Assembly: GCA_009103225.1 (NCBI GenBank) | Contig: RHPI01002503.1 | Coordinates: 309,241 to 362,362, forward strand | Direction: 5' to 3' | Length of the DNA stretch: 53,122 nt | Source: Chlorokybus atmophyticus | Taxonomy: Eukaryota > Streptophyta > Chlorokybophyceae > Chlorokybales > Chlorokybaceae | Part shown: positions 1-11,097 of the stretch, piece after piece | Position numbering within the stretch: position 1 is the stretch's first letter | Layout: each line of letters begins with the position of its first letter | Translations under genes and position numbers: made by a program | Notes under the pieces: generated by a model | Seen by the model: only the letters and a program-made list of their open reading frames with translations | What the model was told of the DNA's origin: nothing | Database searches by the model: none

Positions 1-2900
1 CCCCCCCCCCCCCCCCCCCCGCCCGCCTATGTGGGAACTTAACGAGACAGTAGTGTCTGGGGAAGTCACGCACGGAGGAACGGTTGGTATTACGGTTATT
101 GCATCACAGAGCACGACCAAGGTCTTCACTGAGCACTTGTTGCATACCTTGCTGTAGTTTGTGTGTGCTAATTTGTTTGTGCAGACATCACATGATAAGT
201 TGCACAGGCAATGCACTGGTATTTCAATGAATAAAAATAGTGCAGGAGTGTATTTGGCAAACCACAACTTGTTGGCATATGAGCTCAGGTAGCTGCCGCA
301 TTTGAATCTACTAGTGGACAGACTGCTCCTCTTTAAAGGTTTTCTCAACAATGAGGCTCACTGTGTACTCGAGATCGTTGATGACGTGGTGGTTGCCGCA
401 CTGTCTGAGTTTGCGCGTGATGTACTTGTCCGATACAGCTTGGGTGGTGGCATTTACCCTCAGCATATGCTCACGTTGTCACAGATAGCATTGAGCACAA
501 CTGTACTATTCTTGGACATGTTAATCTTTCAGACCACCAAACATGGCATCTGCACGCGCGTGTATGAAAAACTGCGTTAGCCCGTGTATCAGGCAGTGCC
601 CATGATAAGAGCACCATATCCACTCTTGGATATAGCCACCATCACCAAGCTTAACTTGGTGGTGTCCCGTTATGCGCGCTTCACACACTTGTGCACATTT
701 AGACCGCATTTTAATAGGAGATGCATAGGCTCATCAGGACCATGTGTGGCTACGGTTACAAGAAGCGTTGGGCAGGCTCCAAGCTAGAATAGTAAGGCAC
801 ACTGGTGACATCTATGATGTGACGCCCTTGCACTTGTACTTGTATGCTGGTGGTCAGAGCCAGCGAGGACATCAATGGATGAAGAGAGCTGCCCATTCCG
901 CGGAGATTGTGGACGGGTGGAAAGGGTGGGTAAGTGTGGCTTGGTAAGATCCATCGCCGCTGCTGCACCACTAGCGGCTCACGTTGAACAGTTCGCGGGG
1001 TTGATGTGATGTGGGGTTGACGTGTGGGAGGGGCGGCAGAGCACACATCACATCACTGCACATCATCGCACTTGTTTTGCCGTTCGCTCCTTCCTTGCTG
1101 CGCCACTACCGCTTCTCACCTTCGCCTACTGCATGTGCTTCACAAGTTGGTTAACATTGGTTGGCTGCTGCCTCCTGCTGCTCGGCACTTGCATTGCACA
1201 TATTGCACATATGGCACTTAGTGTGGTACCACCTACCGGTGTATGATAGGTGGTGAAGGCCCCGGGTATTATAATTGTGCTGTGGTGTTGGTGGTTTGTG
1301 CTTGTGCTTGTGTGCTAGCTACTTGCAAATGAGCGCGTTTGTGGAATGACTACGATGCATACCATATGTATGCTTGTGTGCGCGCATGTGATTGCCATGT
1401 GAGGCAACCTATGTATGGGGCTCCAAGCGTGGCAGCTTCTTATATCATATCATATCATATCATAATGATTGCCAGCTAATGTCGATAGATGCTTACCGCT
1501 CAACATTACCCTGCCCCCGAATGTGCGGCGCCCAATCCGCTACAGGCTTCAAGAGACCCGCAAATTGGTCAATTCCAGCAGTGTGGGGCAATGTACATTG
1601 CTCCCGAGGAAGTGTGTTCGACATGTGGGTCAAGACTACTATTCCCATGGGGCAACTCCCCGCCCTCGCCCTATGGGGGGAGGTGGTGGAGTGACACTGA
1701 CATGTGCATGATGATGATGATCATCTCTAGAGGGCTAAATGGAAGGGTTCCGAATGTATGCAATACGAATGTACGATTTTGCTAGACACGGCACATTCCA
1801 AGGTATAATAATGGTCATGCTTAGCTTAGATGGCAATAAATGCCAGCACAGACAACGCACACATATGTGGGCACTTAAACACACGCGCTGCATTGACGCT
1901 TTAGATGTATGTACACACGCATAGGGTATAGCACATGGGCCACGAGCAATAGTGTAACAAGCAGCAAGGCACACGCATGCGTAGGCACTTGCACACACGC
2001 ACACACGCCCATGTGAGCAGGTACTAACTGAATGCATGCTTGTATGTCTAACGGGGCGGGCTAGCATTGGTATAGTGTAGCAAGCAGCCATAGAACTAGC
2101 CCGGTGGTTAAATTTGATGTGTAAAGCGTGTGTATGCTTGTGCTGATGCATGCCATTCGCATTGTCCACATGCATGCTGCCACCGTACCATACCCCTTAT
2201 ATACACACGCAAGCATTGGTGCGCACACACGCAACTTGGAACAACCCCTCCACCCAACTACTACACCATAGCAACACCGCTCATGTAAGCTGTAGGTGTA
2301 CTGCTGTTTGCACACATGCTGTGCACACAATAACGTAGCATCCTATCGGTAATTCACAAGCTTGCTTTCATGTTGATAGAGTAAATCACGGCCAAGGTCA
2401 TTGATACTGTTTGCATGATACTCATAGGAGAATCTCCATAAACAATTTCGTATTTTACCTTGATGCTTGACTATGTGCATGTAATGTGTCAGCTTGTATT
2501 CCCAATCTCTACATTTCACCATAAAGCCAAAGAGAGCTTCACTTTTTCTTCATGCAAATGTGCGTGTGCAAAGCACATCAAGCCCCATCAACATAGCAGC
2601 AATGGGATTGAGACTTCTACAGAGATTTGGGGCATATGCGTATGTGTGCGCACAGGCGTGTACTCTAGTGTCCGCGCGCGCGCGCGCGTGCGCCGTGCTA
2701 CCTGCGTGTGTTGTGCGTGTGACAGTCAGTAACTTGGCGTGCATGCGAGCAGACGATAATTGCAGCTGAATGTGCACACATGCGCATGCATACACATATG
2801 TATAACATCATAAATGTGATGGTTGTATAACGGAGAAAGAGAACACGATTGTGAATGAGAATAAGCATGGGGAATGTTCGTCCATGATTGCTTATGCCTG
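1..2900. other. No supported gene; low-complexity and unassigned sequence
   Basis: The window opens with a run of 20 C bases. A TATCA pentamer repeat lies at about 1441-1463. CA/GT-rich stretches occur from about 1860 to 2300 and an alternating CG run lies near 2680-2690. Open frames on both strands here are short, unlike any family I recognise, and not joined by convincing splice sites. A minus-strand stretch near 300-700 looks faintly reverse-transcriptase-like but is broken by stops and could not be supported. Confidence 0.5.
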
Positions 2901-2949
2901 CTTATGTGACTGCGCGCGCGTGTGTGTGTGTGCGTGCATGGGCTGTGTG

Positions 2950-3630
2950 CAGACCTGGCAGTAGCTGGGTGTATTTGATGTTTAGTTTGTTCAGTGCGTT
3001 CAGGCGACAGCACCTGTTTTTCTTGACCAGACCCCAGCCCAGGTCCTTGCCAACCTGCCATCAGAAACTGCAGAAGCGCAAGGGCGAGCAGCATGCGATT
3101 GCGGGGTTGTTGAGGCCATAAAGCCTCGACTCGGGGACGAGCACGTGCGTCATCGTTGTAACCAGAAAGATGCACATGCCGTGCCAGAGCAGAGCTGAGA
3201 AGCACTTGCGGAGTCGCCAGCACGTACAGACCCACTCTCAACAGAAACGCCTCCTCCACCCACGCCAACAGTGCCCGCAAAAGGCGAGCCACGACCACGT
3301 CAGGAGTAAATCTGCACTGGTGGTGGTGATATCCCACTCCAATGCAAGACATTGGCATGTACAGCAGTGAGCTGCCAACCGCAACCAGTGTGTAGTAGCG
3401 TCGCAAAAACAAGGCAACCTCACGCTGCGCACCTATACTCAACACCAATGGCGATGCTGCACATGACGTATGTGCCAAACGCCATGCATGCAAGGTACAA
3501 GTCCGGCGCATTGATATCGTAGAGTGGCGGCTTGTACGGTGAACCGCCAGCCTACTTGCTCCGGCACCCTTGTCCATGACCCCTACTGCATGCACGTCAA
3601 GGCTCATCAGCCACACTGCATGCAACAGTT
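2950..3630 (-). pseudogene. YIF1-family ER/Golgi membrane protein, partial and frameshifted
   Basis: YIF1 proteins are multi-pass ER-Golgi membrane proteins that pair with YIP1 in vesicle transport. On the minus strand an exon of about 3465-3570 reads SPYKPPLYDINAPDLYL, the family hallmark before the first membrane helix, then a helix ending VEYR. After an intron with an AG acceptor it continues RFTPDVVVARLLRALL and GLYVLATP, the next helix. A further segment, MCIFLVTTMTHVL, fits a later helix, and RNRMLLALALLQFLM fits the last. Two things are wrong. The last two segments are in different frames, with the shift at a C run (plus-strand 3103-3106). The loop and helix usually found between GLYVL and MCIFL are absent, with no room for an intron. 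No N-terminal exon was found. It may be a pseudogene, or a gene with an assembly error plus an unusual deletion. Confidence 0.55.
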
Positions 3631-4381
3631 ACGCGCTCACCTTGCCAACAAACACAGCCACAACAACATGCAATAGCGTGTTGCGTGTTGTGGCAACAGA
3701 GTCCTACTGCAAGCAACAGTGAACCCCATCTCCCCCGCTTACTCTATGGGGGAAAGGGCATAGGAGTATGTTCAGTCCCATCCCCCCGATGCGCATCCCG
3801 CTAAACATCCCCGGGAAAGGATCAACACCGCCAACCAATGAGCTGGGGCCAGGCGGGGTGGGATGCACATGCCTGTAGCCCATCTGGACTGGATATGCAC
3901 GAAAGAATGGTGGCAATGCTTAACGTAGGCCTATGTGGCTGTGAGATGCAGTGTTCAGTCCTTGTAGTGTCTGTCTTTCTATTTTGGTGGTCGTGCAATC
4001 CTCCGTCAACTGATGCACCTCCCGAAGTTGGCCAGGGGAGGGGTACAGTATAGTGCAAAGGTGCATGCGAGAAAGGGTGCACCGCAAAGAGGCTGTTGCC
4101 CGCTCCGCAGTCTGGTTTCCAATTCCCTTTTTGCTCCGCGATTTTGTGACTGCGACGATATCTGCATTGAGAGAGACAGATATCCAGCTCGCTTTGGGTG
4201 GACATCACGTGCACGCTTAGTGCCACGTGGCGCAATTCAACAGCCCGCAACACGTCCGAAGCTTAGTAAGGGCGGCGTTTAGGGCAACAAGTTGCCAACA
4301 ACATGCCTCTGTGTTCACGCATTTGCGTGTAGGAAGTAGTAGTAGTAGGAGGCGGAGGCGGAGGCGGCGGTGTTGCACCTT

Positions 4382-6520
4382 ATGGCGGAAGGGGGCGTGG
4401 TTGGTGTCATGAACACGTGGCAGGAGCTCCCGCAGGACTGCCTGCTGCGCGTGCTGGCCACCGCTGGCGCCCGCGCCAGCGCCGCCAGCCTGGCTGTATG
4501 CAGGTAGGCGGGAGCGAGTTAGTCGCAAACAGGTGTGACTGGACTGGGACTGGAAGTGTAAGAAGTAATCAAGCCCATGCTTGCCGACTGGCTATGGCTA
4601 TGGCCTCTGCTGGTGTTGACAGATTCAGCACTAGAAGCGATTTTGGGTGCTAGAGTCACTTCTCAACTTTGTCTGTCGCAGATATTGGAGGCAGGTTGCC
4701 GAAAGCGAGGACCTGTGGAGGCAGTTTTGCAAAGAAGATTATATTGAGATATTACCGCCGACAGACGAAAGGTGAAGTCGACAACGCAAAGCCGTCTGAA
4801 CCGGAACAGACACAAACGCACGCATATACACAAACGTGCCTGCACAGAGCATGCATGCAAGTACATATGCGCATGCACACGCACACGCACATGCACGCAC
4901 GCACGCACGCACGCACGTGCATGCATGCGTGCTCTTGTACACACACGCACACACGCGCACACGCGCACACGCGCAGACCTGAACTCACCCCACACACTCC
5001 TCACCGCTCAGCTTCCGCGCCCGGTACGCGCGTGCCGCAGAGCTCGACGCCAACCTCCAGCACGGGCGATTCGTATCCAGCCGCTACGACTTGAGCGCGC
5101 CCTGCGACGGCCGCTGGCTGCTGGCACATTCTGCGGGAGGCTTCGGGGCGATCACTCGCGGGACTCAACCGAAAGCCATATGGTGGGGAAAAGCCCTCAT
5201 AGTAAGTGTGTGTGCGTGTGTGTCATGGGCCACATATATCATGCCTTACAACTACCACGCGCATGGCACACACAGTACACACGCGCACGCGCATGCACAC
5301 ACACGCACGCACGTACGCACGCACGCACACATACAGCACATGCACGCGTGTGAAGCCCTTTCCTGCGCAGGCATTGGATGAGAAGGTGTCGCCTGCGCAC
5401 ATCGTCACCTACACCGACAAGTGGCTCGTGCTCGCTCGCACGGGTTGGTTGCTCGTTTACGAGTTCCGTGCGGGTCAGCTGATGAGCGACATGGTGCTTC
5501 CCTTCAACGCCACTCTGCAGCACGCGGAGGTGCGCGGTGACACCCTCGCATACGTGCTTCACGCCGGGACAACACTCATCAACAACGTGGTCTCGCTGCC
5601 GTACGTGACGAGTATTCGCACGTGGCAATGGCCGTGGCCGACACACATGCTCGCAGCAGTGCGCCAGTTCAGATACTTTGTCGCACATGATAGTGATGAT
5701 GATGTCCACAACCACAAGTTGGAGGTGGCGTACTTCTACCCTCACACCTCTGCCGAGGCCGTGAACGAGGTGACTGTTGTAAATGTTGCCAACGGCGACG
5801 AGACGGTGTTTGCGTGGGAGAAGTACGCCCCTCACGACAGAGTGCTCACTCTGGAGTTGCAAGAGACTCGTCTCATCGTCGTCAACACCAAACGCTTGAG
5901 AGTGTTTGACAAGGCCTCCGGCACGTGCTTGCAAGAGGTGAGACCCCTTGGCAGAGTTGTTGCGTGTACGAACTAGAAGCCAACATGGTGCATCACTCTG
6001 GTAGGTGCAACTGGGAGAGGTGAGAGAGCCCTTGCTAAAGGTGTTTCAACACATGATGAGCGACCCCGTCATCAAGCACATAGGCGCCAGCTGGCATCCG
6101 AACCGGGACAGAGTGCTAGTGAGCATGCCTTCTGGAGCAGTGCTGTGGGACTGGCGACGAGGCATGGTCAAGTACTTTGTGCGCAAGAGCAACAACAACA
6201 CGACGATCATCGCGCAAGACAACGCACCCGCTCCCTCTTGGCTTCCCGCACCCTTGCATGTGTCCTCCACGGCACCACAGCGTGTGCATCTACACGATGC
6301 GCGCATTGTTCTATACGATGGCAAAGGCAACAGGTTCTTGCGAGTGGTTGACTTTGTGCGTGGGCCGAGCGTGCATAAAGGAGATGGTGAAGGAGAGGAG
6401 GAAGAAGAGGAGGGTGTGAATGGCGGGTTGATGGCGATATTGGCTTCGGCCGTGAGGCAGGTCACGGAGCAGGTGATGTCCACGGCGCAACAGGTGCTGG
6501 CTAGGCGAGGCATGTCGTAG
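4382..6520 (+). CDS. F-box protein with C-terminal beta-propeller-like region
   Basis: Predicted five-exon gene: 4382-4503, 4682-4771, 5012-5201, 5371-5937, 6005-6520. All junctions are GT-AG and phases join cleanly into about 494 residues. Residues ~13-60 form an F-box (WQELPQDCLLRVLA, then VCRYWRQVAESEDLWRQFC, split by intron 1), the motif that docks on SKP1 in SCF ubiquitin ligases. The rest is beta-rich; around residues 350-380 it reads WHPNRDRVLVSMPSGAVLWDW, like a WD40 blade, which would be the substrate-binding part. A run of acidic residues lies near 445. The start was chosen as the first in-frame ATG before the F-box; a second ATG lies nine codons later. Introns 2 and 3 are filled with CA/CG repeats. 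A fragment of its last exon recurs at ~10.08 kb. The substrate is unknown. Confidence 0.85.
4803..4978. repeat. CACG/CA-type tandem repeat in F-box intron 2
   Basis: Alternating purine-pyrimidine sequence with repeated ACGC, CACG and ATGC units inside the second intron of the F-box gene. A similar block fills the third intron at about 5260-5345. Such tracts can adopt Z-DNA and are typical of intron microsatellites elsewhere in this window. Confidence 0.8.
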
Positions 6521-7254
6521 TTGTTGTGTATGAAAAGTGATATTAACCATTGCCAGCGACTGGTACATAGCAGGTATATGCGGTTGGTACTACATTCTAC
6601 TAGTGCTAGCAAATGGAGGTGGTGTACTGCAAAGCTGCGGTTGAGGTTTGCTACATATTGCAAAGTCAGTTTGTGGGTATCAGTGGGATGTTCAGCACAG
6701 ACGGTGCTTAGCACATAAGAAACGACGCGATGCATGCTGAGCTACCTTCACGCATTACCTCGCTCGATGTCTGCGTCGGATGCAGATGTATCATGTGAGT
6801 TGCTGGCAAAAGGCACCTTGCCAGCTGTTTTTGAACATCGCACTTGCACGAGTAGACAACCATCACATAGAAGCACACATGGGTGCGGTCAGTGGTGCGC
6901 ATTGCGGCAAAAGCTTGGCAAGATGTGTAAAGATACCACAAGCGGAAAGTCCCGAGCAGGTCCTAAGCCAGCCCCTCAGGCATCAGCGCACATTGGCATG
7001 CTGGGCAACGCGAGTGAAAGCGTGCTGCAAAGTACCGCACCACACCGCGCCGCACAAGCAACATCACAAGCAAGACCTGTTACTCACAACCTCAATGTCA
7101 CAACCGCATTGCACTCTATGTACAGTTCAATGTGGCCATTGCCGCTGAAGTGTATGCAAACAAGCCAACACGCTTTGCGCCCGGCTACGAAGCATTTTTC
7201 AAGAGTTGCATGGCTGTTTGATCAGTATGAACAACTTAAGGAGATCAGTCAGTC

Positions 7255-7580
7255 AGAGGCAAGCGCTCAAGGTTTCCACCCATGCTGCACTGCTACGCGC
7301 TGAAACGCCTCTCGGGCCTCGCATAAGCTGTACTCACGGCTGCTGGCGACATTCCGCCGAGCATTGCCCTCAACAAGAATGCGGGTCTTTCCGAACAGGA
7401 TAGTGAAGGTCTGCTACTCGTGGATGCTGATGATTGTCTTTGAAACGTTGGGACACCCGCACAAATGGTGTTTCTCGTGCTTGGGCGTTGTCCGTCTCAT
7501 CTACGGAACCGCCCTAAGAAGAGCAAGCTTTGTGCAGCTCGTCCCCACCCACTGACCTTGTCGCATAGCGCGCGCCTGCA
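7255..7580 (-). pseudogene. Remnant of a second PARP-E2 gene (UBE2Q-type C-terminus)
   Basis: On the minus strand, about 7268-7380 encodes LVEGNARRNVASSREYSL and EAREAFQRVAVQHGWKP, then a stop. This is a clear copy of the last exon of the intact gene at 11,098-11,220. Upstream, about 7455-7560 resembles the exon carrying FPNDFPFEPPFVRVVSP of the intact gene but is out of frame in places. The exon that should hold the catalytic cysteine is missing, since the flanking exons are nearly adjacent. It is best read as a decayed E2 copy. A very short functional product is not excluded. Confidence 0.7.
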
Positions 7581-8095
7581 CTGTTGGCATTGCCACTCGA
7601 GAACCTGCAAGTGTGTGCTGGCGAAGACAAACAGATGGCTGGATTGCCTTTAGCCGGGGCCAACGCTTGAGAGCCGTCACGAAGTCAGCCGCCATCACAC
7701 GCTGGGGTGTTGAGATGGCAATTTGCCGCTGGCATGCCATGCCGTTATGGAGATGAGTAATAACCATCTCCAAGCCCGAAGGCCGCCCCTGTGGGTAGCC
7801 AAACTTCTATCTCTTGATGTTGCTTGCAGAGCTTGGCAAGCTCCATTTGATCGGTGACGTTGACGGTGACGCAATCCCCGCACAGCACCGGCAACAGCTC
7901 CTTATTTGGAAGATGTTGTGCTGAAGGGACCTTGTCGTTCACAGACATTGTGCGTCAAGTTTACGATGACAGAGCGTATGGCAATAGAAAAAACACATGT
8001 TTGACCTTACATTCAGCACTGTGTATGCACAAGCTAGTAGGGCAACTGGCAGTGGCGTACCTTATAACCGCTAGCTTTCTTGCCAACTTCTTTGT
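7580..8095. other. Open minus-strand frames, not recognised
   Basis: This stretch sits where the middle of the duplicated PARP-E2 gene would be expected. On the minus strand about 7745-7948 and 7501-7773 are free of stops and have a protein-like composition, but I recognise no motif and no matching exon in the intact copy. Confidence 0.3.
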
Positions 8096-8148
8096 AGTAG
8101 TAGAACATGAAGTGTGCGTCACTAACGCACACTTCATGTTCTACTACT
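8096..8148. repeat. Perfect inverted repeat, 24-bp arms
   Basis: Arms at 8096-8119 and 8125-8148 are perfect reverse complements, separated by the five bases cacta. As RNA or extruded DNA it would be a perfect 24-bp hairpin. No open frame is interrupted and no transposon ends are recognised. Confidence 0.95.
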
Positions 8149-8379
8149 TCCACAGTCACCGCGCGAAATTGAAAGACGGCTACAACATCAACGTCCACAA
8201 ACTGCATGTACAACAGCAAATGTTGCAATTGGGCTGTATATATAGAGCTCAATGTTTTGTTGACGTACTTGTAAATACTTTGAGCGCAACATATATGCCT
8301 GTTCGCACCTGATCGCTTGCGTCGTGGTCCCCGCGCTCCTTCAACTAGGCCACAGCGCGTACTGCGGCTTCATTTTCCT

Positions 8380-8890
8380 CTATATGTGACTCGCATGTCG
8401 TGAAGCTCTGAATGTTCTGGACCTGCAATCGGATCGGATTGATGCACCAATCTACAAAAACTGTGGGAAGCCCTTGATTGACGCAAACACTACAGAGCTT
8501 CTCACATGCTGGACAAACCAGTTGTCTTAACCGACCATGACATATGTGCCCTCGTCATGCAAGTCTACCAAGGGCAGAAATACGACATCGATCTTTGACT
8601 CGAAGTCATGCAAATCATCCGGCATGTCCTTCAGCGGAATAAGTGCGAAGCCTCCAACATGGGCAATAAGCTGTTGTAATTGCACACGACAAAACAATAA
8701 GTGATTGGCAATAAGTTGCTGCAATGACCATGAGCGCAACCAATGCAGTCCAGTACGCATGATGCCAAGCATACCGCTGTTAAGTTTGCCTACCTTAAGC
8801 TGCAGCGCCTTCACTCGTCGAAACTCTTGTCCGGCTCAGGGACGTACACCTTGATCTTGGTGTAAATCTTCTCCGGAGATGCACTCTTGC
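8380..8890. other. Unrecognised coding-like fragments on both strands
   Basis: On the plus strand, 8396-8530 reads CREALNVLDLQSDRIDAPIY followed by NCGKPLIDANTTELLTCWTN and a stop. On the minus strand, 8533-8670 reads VGGFALIPLKDMPDDLHDFE and VVFLPLVDLHDEGTYVMVG with a stop, preceded at 8815-8890 by PEKIYTKIKVYVPEPDKSFD and another stop. The minus pieces vaguely resemble the strands of a C2 domain, but the match is too weak to name. Both could be remnants of a gene or element inserted into the duplicated unit. Confidence 0.35.
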
Positions 8891-8995
8891 TGCGTACAGG
8901 TGTTGGGCCAAGGCGATGCATCCTTGTGCTTCTGCAGAGAGAGAGAGAGAGCGGGTGGGTGGGTGGGGGGGGGGCAGCGAATGCAGCTGAAGCAN

Positions 8996-9416
<421 letters not shown>

Positions 9417-9609
9417 CAAAACGGCCCGACCAACGTCCTTACGTGTTGCCGCGCGCACCGTTGCCTCCCGTTTTAGCGGCCCTGGCCTCCGGCCTGCAGT
9501 GCCCAACAGCCCTTACCGGGCTCCAAGCGACCTCCCACCTCCTCCCCTAAACTCTCCCGCCGCCGCCGCCGCCACCGGCGAGAGACCTGCGAACCATTGC
9601 CGGTGCTGA

Positions 9610-10070
9610 TCTGATCTCAACTTGGCTCTGCCCTCTGCCCTCTGCCCTCGCGCATCGCAGCGGCGGCGGTGGCGGTGGAGCTGTCGCCGGTGCCTACCGC
9701 TACGTGGCTGAAGCTCAACATGAAGGCGGTGTCAGTGGTGTAAGTCACAGGTAACTAACTTCAAGGTCCGCAGGAGAGTATGATCTGGAGACATAGAGAG
9801 GCGTTGCGTGTCCCCCGCAGGTCGGATGGGAGTGTCATGCATGCTAGTGTGATTTACAGTTGACAGTAGCGCCGGCGAGGAGTGCCCAATCACATTGCAT
9901 GCCCCGGTAGAGTCTACCTTTGTTAGGCACCGTCGCTGTCGTCGTCGCTTTGGTCGTTGTGTTTGGGTGGCTGCTATGCTACGTACAGCGCTGCATACAC
10001 CCATGTGCATTTGCATGTAGACTTTGGATGCTACGTACAGCAATCTCTGCTTTGTACTGACCAAGCATGC
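9610..10070. repeat. Promoter-side repeat, copy 1 of 2
   Basis: This stretch matches 17,440-17,810 in order and orientation: a G-rich GGT/GGC run, then CTACGTGG, AAGGCGGTGTCA, a block around TGTGA..TACAGTTGAC, TTTGGTCGTTG and a tail near GCATGCTGCG. The matching copy lies just upstream of the intact minus-strand PARP-E2 gene, so this copy probably marks the former upstream region of the damaged PARP-E2 copy. Identity was judged by eye. Confidence 0.65.
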
Positions 10071-10079
10071 TGCGTGCAC

Positions 10080-10385
10080 AGTCTTGATGGCGAAGGAAAC
10101 AGGTTCTTCGCGCGTGGTGGACTTCGTGCGCAAAGGAGAGCAGGGAGACAAAGCATGCGACTGGCGACTGGTTTCGGCTGTGCGGCAGGCGATGCAGTAG
10201 GTGATATCCACAGCGCAGCACGCGTTCTCTCGGCGACACATGTCTTTGTAGCTGTATGTATACAGGCAAAGCTACTATGTGTAACATTACACAAGCAGCA
10301 ATTGCCAGCGCGACTGGCACGTAGCAGGTATGTGACTGGTACCACTGTCTACTAGTGCTAGCAGATGGAGTTGGTGCACATGCTG
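10080..10385 (+). pseudogene. 3' fragment of a duplicated F-box gene
   Basis: The stretch aligns in order with 6311-6620, the end of the last F-box exon and its 3' flank. Shared blocks include ACAGGTTCTT, GTGGACTT, TTCGGC, GTGAT.TCCAC.GCGCA, TTGCCAGCG, GTAGCAGGTAT and CTACTAGTGCTAGCA. The part equivalent to the coding end is shifted out of frame and lacks the acidic stretch. No F-box or earlier exon precedes it. It is therefore a truncated pseudogene whose left edge at about 10,075 directly abuts the promoter-side repeat. Confidence 0.75.
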
Positions 10386-10389
10386 CATT

Positions 10390-11097
10390 CAGCAGTGCAA
10401 ACTTGGTCTTTCAACAACGATGTCAGGGGCTTGCTTACATGACAATGCACGAAACATGCATTATGACTAGCTGCTTTCATGCAAGACCACAGCTAGTGCA
10501 TGCTGCAGTGCTGTGACACAATGCAGCCGTATGCCAAGGGTGCACTGTGTCTGCAACACAAACACAGACACTGCCTTGCTGGATTTATCGCAGTGTTTGC
10601 TTGGCATAGCAGATAAAATCAGTTGCTGGCAAAGGAAACGTGCGAGTTGTTCGTGGTTCGGTTGCATTGTGGCTCTTATTATAGTTTTGGCATCAATTGC
10701 AAAGTTGCACAAGCACGCAAGCTTTTCAAGCAGGTTGTTAGCCAGCCTCTCGTGCATGAAAGCATGCACAGCATCATGTTGCGCAACAGGAGCAAGAGAT
10801 GCAGCACTGGTAGGTGCCGTCCCACACGCATGGGCATTGTGAATAAACACATGTATTGGCAGAGTAGTTATTCGCAGTCTAGTCTGCAGTCCGGCATGCT
10901 AATATCTGTACAGCGGCGTACTGCCATTTTCTTACGGTCATGCCGTTTAACTGTATACAGTTAGCAAGCCAACACTTCTTCCGCCAGGGCTATGGAAGCA
11001 ACAAGAATTAGAGGTAAACTGAAGGTGAGATGATAGATCATGGTGGTATAAACATTATGAACAACCTGGGGCAAAAGCGAGAACCAATGGCAAGCGC
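10390..11097. other. Duplicated intergenic spacer, no gene
   Basis: Segments such as 10,620-10,800 are related to 6800-7020 (TTGCTGGCAAA..; ..GCCAGCC.CTC..GCATC; TTGCGCAACA). It is the spacer between the convergent F-box and PARP-E2 3' ends, present in both units. No coding capacity is evident. Confidence 0.5.

Noticed and set aside
300-710. Possible Penelope-like or other reverse transcriptase remnant on the minus strand
   Set aside because: Only weak echoes of an RT core, with several stops and frame changes; no endonuclease, ends or repeats were seen.
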